Source: Gammaproteobacteria bacterium
Lineage (GTDB): Bacteria > Pseudomonadota > Gammaproteobacteria > UBA9214
Assembly (NCBI GenBank): GCA_030599705.1
Contig: JAUVNM010000059.1
Span: 1-8,320, forward strand
Direction: 5' to 3'
DNA length: 8,320 nt
Shown here: piece by piece, positions 6,432 to 8,320 of the stretch
How the letters are laid out: every line of letters begins with the position of its first letter
Numbering within the stretch: the stretch's first letter is position 1
The notes under the pieces: model-generated
Told to the model about the DNA's origin: nothing
Seen by the model: the letters and a program-made list of their open reading frames with translations, nothing else
Databases searched by the model: none
Program-made: the position numbers and the translations under genes

Positions 6432-7430
6432 CTAGGTCTTGCCGTTAGCGGTCAGGTCGTAGGATTCATAGGCATTGATAATCCGTTGAACCAGCGGGTG
6501 TCGCACCACGTCCTGCGAGGTAAAAAAAGTAAAACTGATGCCCTGCTGGTCACTGAGGACATCAATAACCTGGCGCAGGCCTGACTGAGTTTGCCTGGGC
6601 AGGTCGATCTGGGTGATGTCACCGGTAACCACGGCCGTTGAGCCGAAACCGATGCGGGTAAGAAACATCTTCATCTGTTCAACCGTCGTATTCTGCCCTT
6701 CATCGAGAATGATAAAGGCATCATTGAGGCTGCGGCCGCGCATGAATGCCAGCGGCGCCACTTCAATCACGTTGCGCTCGATCAATTTGGCGACGCGGTC
6801 CAGTCCCAGCATCTCGTAGAGCGCGTCATACAGCGGGCGTAAATACGGATCGACCTTCTGGGTCAGATCACCCGGCAGAAACCCGAGCCGCTCGCCGGCC
6901 TCGACCGCGGGGCGCACCAGCACCAGGCGGCTGACCCTTTCCTGCTCGAGTGCCTGCACGGCACAGGCCACGGCAAGATAGGTCTTGCCGGTTCCCGCCG
7001 GCCCGATCCCGAAGTTCAGGTCATGCCTGAAGATATTCTGCAGGTAATGTTTCTGGTTGATACCGCGCGGTGAGACAGAACTGCCGGGCGTATGGATTAC
7101 CATCCCGTCATTCTTCGCCGCCGCACTGACGGCTTTTTCATTGGCGCTCGCCTGGCCGGCGCCCGCCTCCTGCAGGAACAGGTGAATTTTCTCGGGTGAC
7201 AGGGAACCGGTGCCGGTTTCGTTATACAGGCCCTCGAGGATACTGCCGGCGCGCTTCACGGCGGCGGCCGCGCCGATGATACGGAAGTCGCTGCCGCGGC
7301 TGTTGATCTCCACACCGAGGCGCTGTTCAAGCTGGTGCAGGTGATCGTCGAACTGCCCGCACAACTCGGCAAGACGATCGTTATCGGCGGGCTCGAAGGA
7401 AATGTCGATGGAATGAATCCGGGAACTCAA
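6432..7430 (-). CDS. phoH: PhoH-like ATPase (YbeZ)
   Basis: This is a cytoplasmic P-loop ATPase of the PhoH family, which in E. coli partners with YbeY in RNA and ribosome metabolism. From the chosen start it has 332 residues (E. coli YbeZ: 346). A KH-like N-terminal part is followed by Walker A GPAGTGKT at 143-150, RPAVEAGERLGFLPGDL at 173-189 and Walker B FIILDEGQN at 239-247 (the family often has DEAQN or DESQN). VVTGDITQIDLP at 268-279 and VVRHPLVQRI at 308-317 complete the pattern. No ATG exists in frame near the expected start. TTG codons at 7490, 7445 and 7430 are all possible; 7430 best fits the E. coli N-terminus (MSSRIHSIDISFEPADN) and follows the miaB stop by 7 bases. The TTG at 7445 has GGTGG six bases upstream and would overlap the end of miaB. 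Confidence 0.95.
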   Translation of the reverse strand: MSSRIHSIDISFEPADNDRLAELCGQFDDHLHQLEQRLGVEINSRGSDFRIIGAAAAVKRAGSILEGLYNETGTGSLSPEKIHLFLQEAGAGQASANEKAVSAAAKNDGMVIHTPGSSVSPRGINQKHYLQNIFRHDLNFGIGPAGTGKTYLAVACAVQALEQERVSRLVLVRPAVEAGERLGFLPGDLTQKVDPYLRPLYDALYEMLGLDRVAKLIERNVIEVAPLAFMRGRSLNDAFIILDEGQNTTVEQMKMFLTRIGFGSTAVVTGDITQIDLPRQTQSGLRQVIDVLSDQQGISFTFFTSQDVVRHPLVQRIINAYESYDLTANGKT

Positions 7431-7437
7431 ATTGGTA

Positions 7438-8320
7438 TCAGGCAATCCTGGCCACCGCCCCCGTGCTGGTTGTCTGCTCTGTTGAGACAATGATACCGCG
7501 CAGCGAGTTCGGCAGGGCCTCGGTTATTTCCACATCCACGAATTTCCCGATGAGTGCCGGGTCGGCATCGAAATTCACCACACGGTTGTTTTCCGTGCGG
7601 CCACTCAGCTGGTCGGCCCGCTTGCGCGAGGTTTTTTCGACCAGCACCCGTTCGATAGTACCGACCATGGCTGCACTGATCTCCGCCGCCATGGCATTGA
7701 TACGCTGTTGCAGTCGCACCAGCCGCTGTTTCTTGGCATCCAGCTGTACATTGTCCGGCAGGCCGGCCGCTGGCGTACCGGGGCGTGCGCTGTAAATAAA
7801 ACTGAAGGACTGATCGAAACCGATATCCTCGATAAGCGCCATGGTCTGCTCGAAGTCCGCGTCCGTCTCGCCCGGAAATCCGACGATAAAATCCGATGAC
7901 AGGCTGATCCCGGGGCGCGCCGTGCGCAGGCGCCTGATGATCGACTTGTATTCGAGCATCGTGTGGTTGCGCTTCATCAGGGCAAGCACGCGGTCCGAAC
8001 CACTCTGGACCGGCAGGTGCAGGTGCCCGACCAGCTCCTTTACCTCGGCATAGACCTGGATCAGGCTGTCACTCATTTCCAGCGGGTGCGATGTGGTGTA
8101 GCGGATGCGGTCGACCCCCTCGATGGCGGCAATCCAGATAATCAGCAGCGCGAGGTCGGCCATCTCGCCGTCATGCATCGCGCCGCGGTAGGCGTTGACG
8201 TTCTGACCGAGCAGCGTGATTTCCCGAACACCCTGTTCGGCGAGTGCCGCGACCTCGGCAATGATATCGTCAAACGGGCGGCTGACTTCCTCACCGCGTG
8301 TGTACGGAACCACACAGAAA
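7438..8320 (-). CDS. miaB: MiaB, tRNA i6A37 methylthiotransferase (3' part, 5' end beyond the right edge)
   Basis: MiaB is a radical-SAM enzyme with two iron-sulfur clusters. It adds a methylthio group to N6-isopentenyladenosine at tRNA position 37. The window holds about the last 293 residues (E. coli total: 474). The frame is open to the edge and begins FCVVPYTRGEEVSRP, which includes the third cysteine of the radical-SAM CxxxCxxC motif (codon 8316-8314); the first two cysteines and the N-terminal cluster domain are outside. LLGQNVNAYRG, HLPVQSGSDRVL and DFIVGFPGETDADF are typical of the family. A TRAM RNA-binding domain occupies roughly the last 75 residues. A GTG at 8313 lies in frame but is internal to the conserved motif, so it is not the true start. 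Confidence 0.96.
   Translation of the reverse strand, partial: FCVVPYTRGEEVSRPFDDIIAEVAALAEQGVREITLLGQNVNAYRGAMHDGEMADLALLIIWIAAIEGVDRIRYTTSHPLEMSDSLIQVYAEVKELVGHLHLPVQSGSDRVLALMKRNHTMLEYKSIIRRLRTARPGISLSSDFIVGFPGETDADFEQTMALIEDIGFDQSFSFIYSARPGTPAAGLPDNVQLDAKKQRLVRLQQRINAMAAEISAAMVGTIERVLVEKTSRKRADQLSGRTENNRVVNFDADPALIGKFVDVEITEALPNSLRGIIVSTEQTTSTGAVARIA

Noticed and set aside
8311..8313. GTG as a start codon for miaB within the window
   Set aside because: The frame stays open to the edge and continues into FC of the radical-SAM motif, so the gene begins outside the window.
1..8320. CRISPR array, tRNA/rRNA gene, insertion sequence, toxin-antitoxin or defence cluster
   Set aside because: No spaced direct repeats, cloverleaf, transposase or defence motifs were found; coding space is filled by housekeeping genes.

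Overview
The window is a stretch of a gammaproteobacterial chromosome of fairly high GC content. It carries the conserved block miaB-phoH(ybeZ)-ybeY-corC(ybeX)-lnt, followed by leuS-lptE, all on the minus strand. A small DUF1451/YbeL-type zinc-ribbon gene lies between the two blocks on the plus strand. The proteins align residue by residue with Escherichia coli homologues as I recall them, but LeuRS and the repeat content differ from enterobacteria. A Chromatiales- or Thiotrichales-like gammaproteobacterium is a reasonable guess; the genus cannot be named from the sequence.

Layout, left to right: the 5' part of lptE (cut by the left edge); leuS; a 118-bp divergent spacer with two adjacent small palindromes; the zinc-ribbon gene (plus strand); a 59-bp convergent spacer with a CCCGGAT/ATCCGGG hairpin; lnt, whose last codons are made from a pair of inverted REP-like hairpins; corC, overlapping the lnt start by 4 bp; a 142-bp spacer containing an AT-rich patch; ybeY; phoH; and miaB, cut by the right edge just before the first two cysteines of its radical-SAM motif.

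The miaB-to-lnt genes read in one direction with short or overlapping junctions, so co-transcription is likely, except that the ybeY-corC spacer could hold an internal promoter. They join tRNA modification (MiaB), RNA and ribosome quality control (PhoH-like ATPase, YbeY, CorC/YbeX) and lipoprotein maturation (Lnt). leuS and lptE form a second minus-strand unit, tRNA charging plus LPS export, separated by one base. LptE is itself a lipoprotein, so it is an expected substrate of the neighbouring Lnt.

The most unusual signal is the 53-bp element at 3387-3439. Its two inverted copies of a G(T/C)AGGA-headed hairpin differ over 22 aligned positions only at two stem base pairs, and both differences are compensatory. 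It lies inside the lnt reading frame and supplies the C-terminal tail of Lnt. No CRISPR array, tRNA, rRNA, insertion sequence or new gene cluster was seen; the genes themselves are ordinary housekeeping genes.
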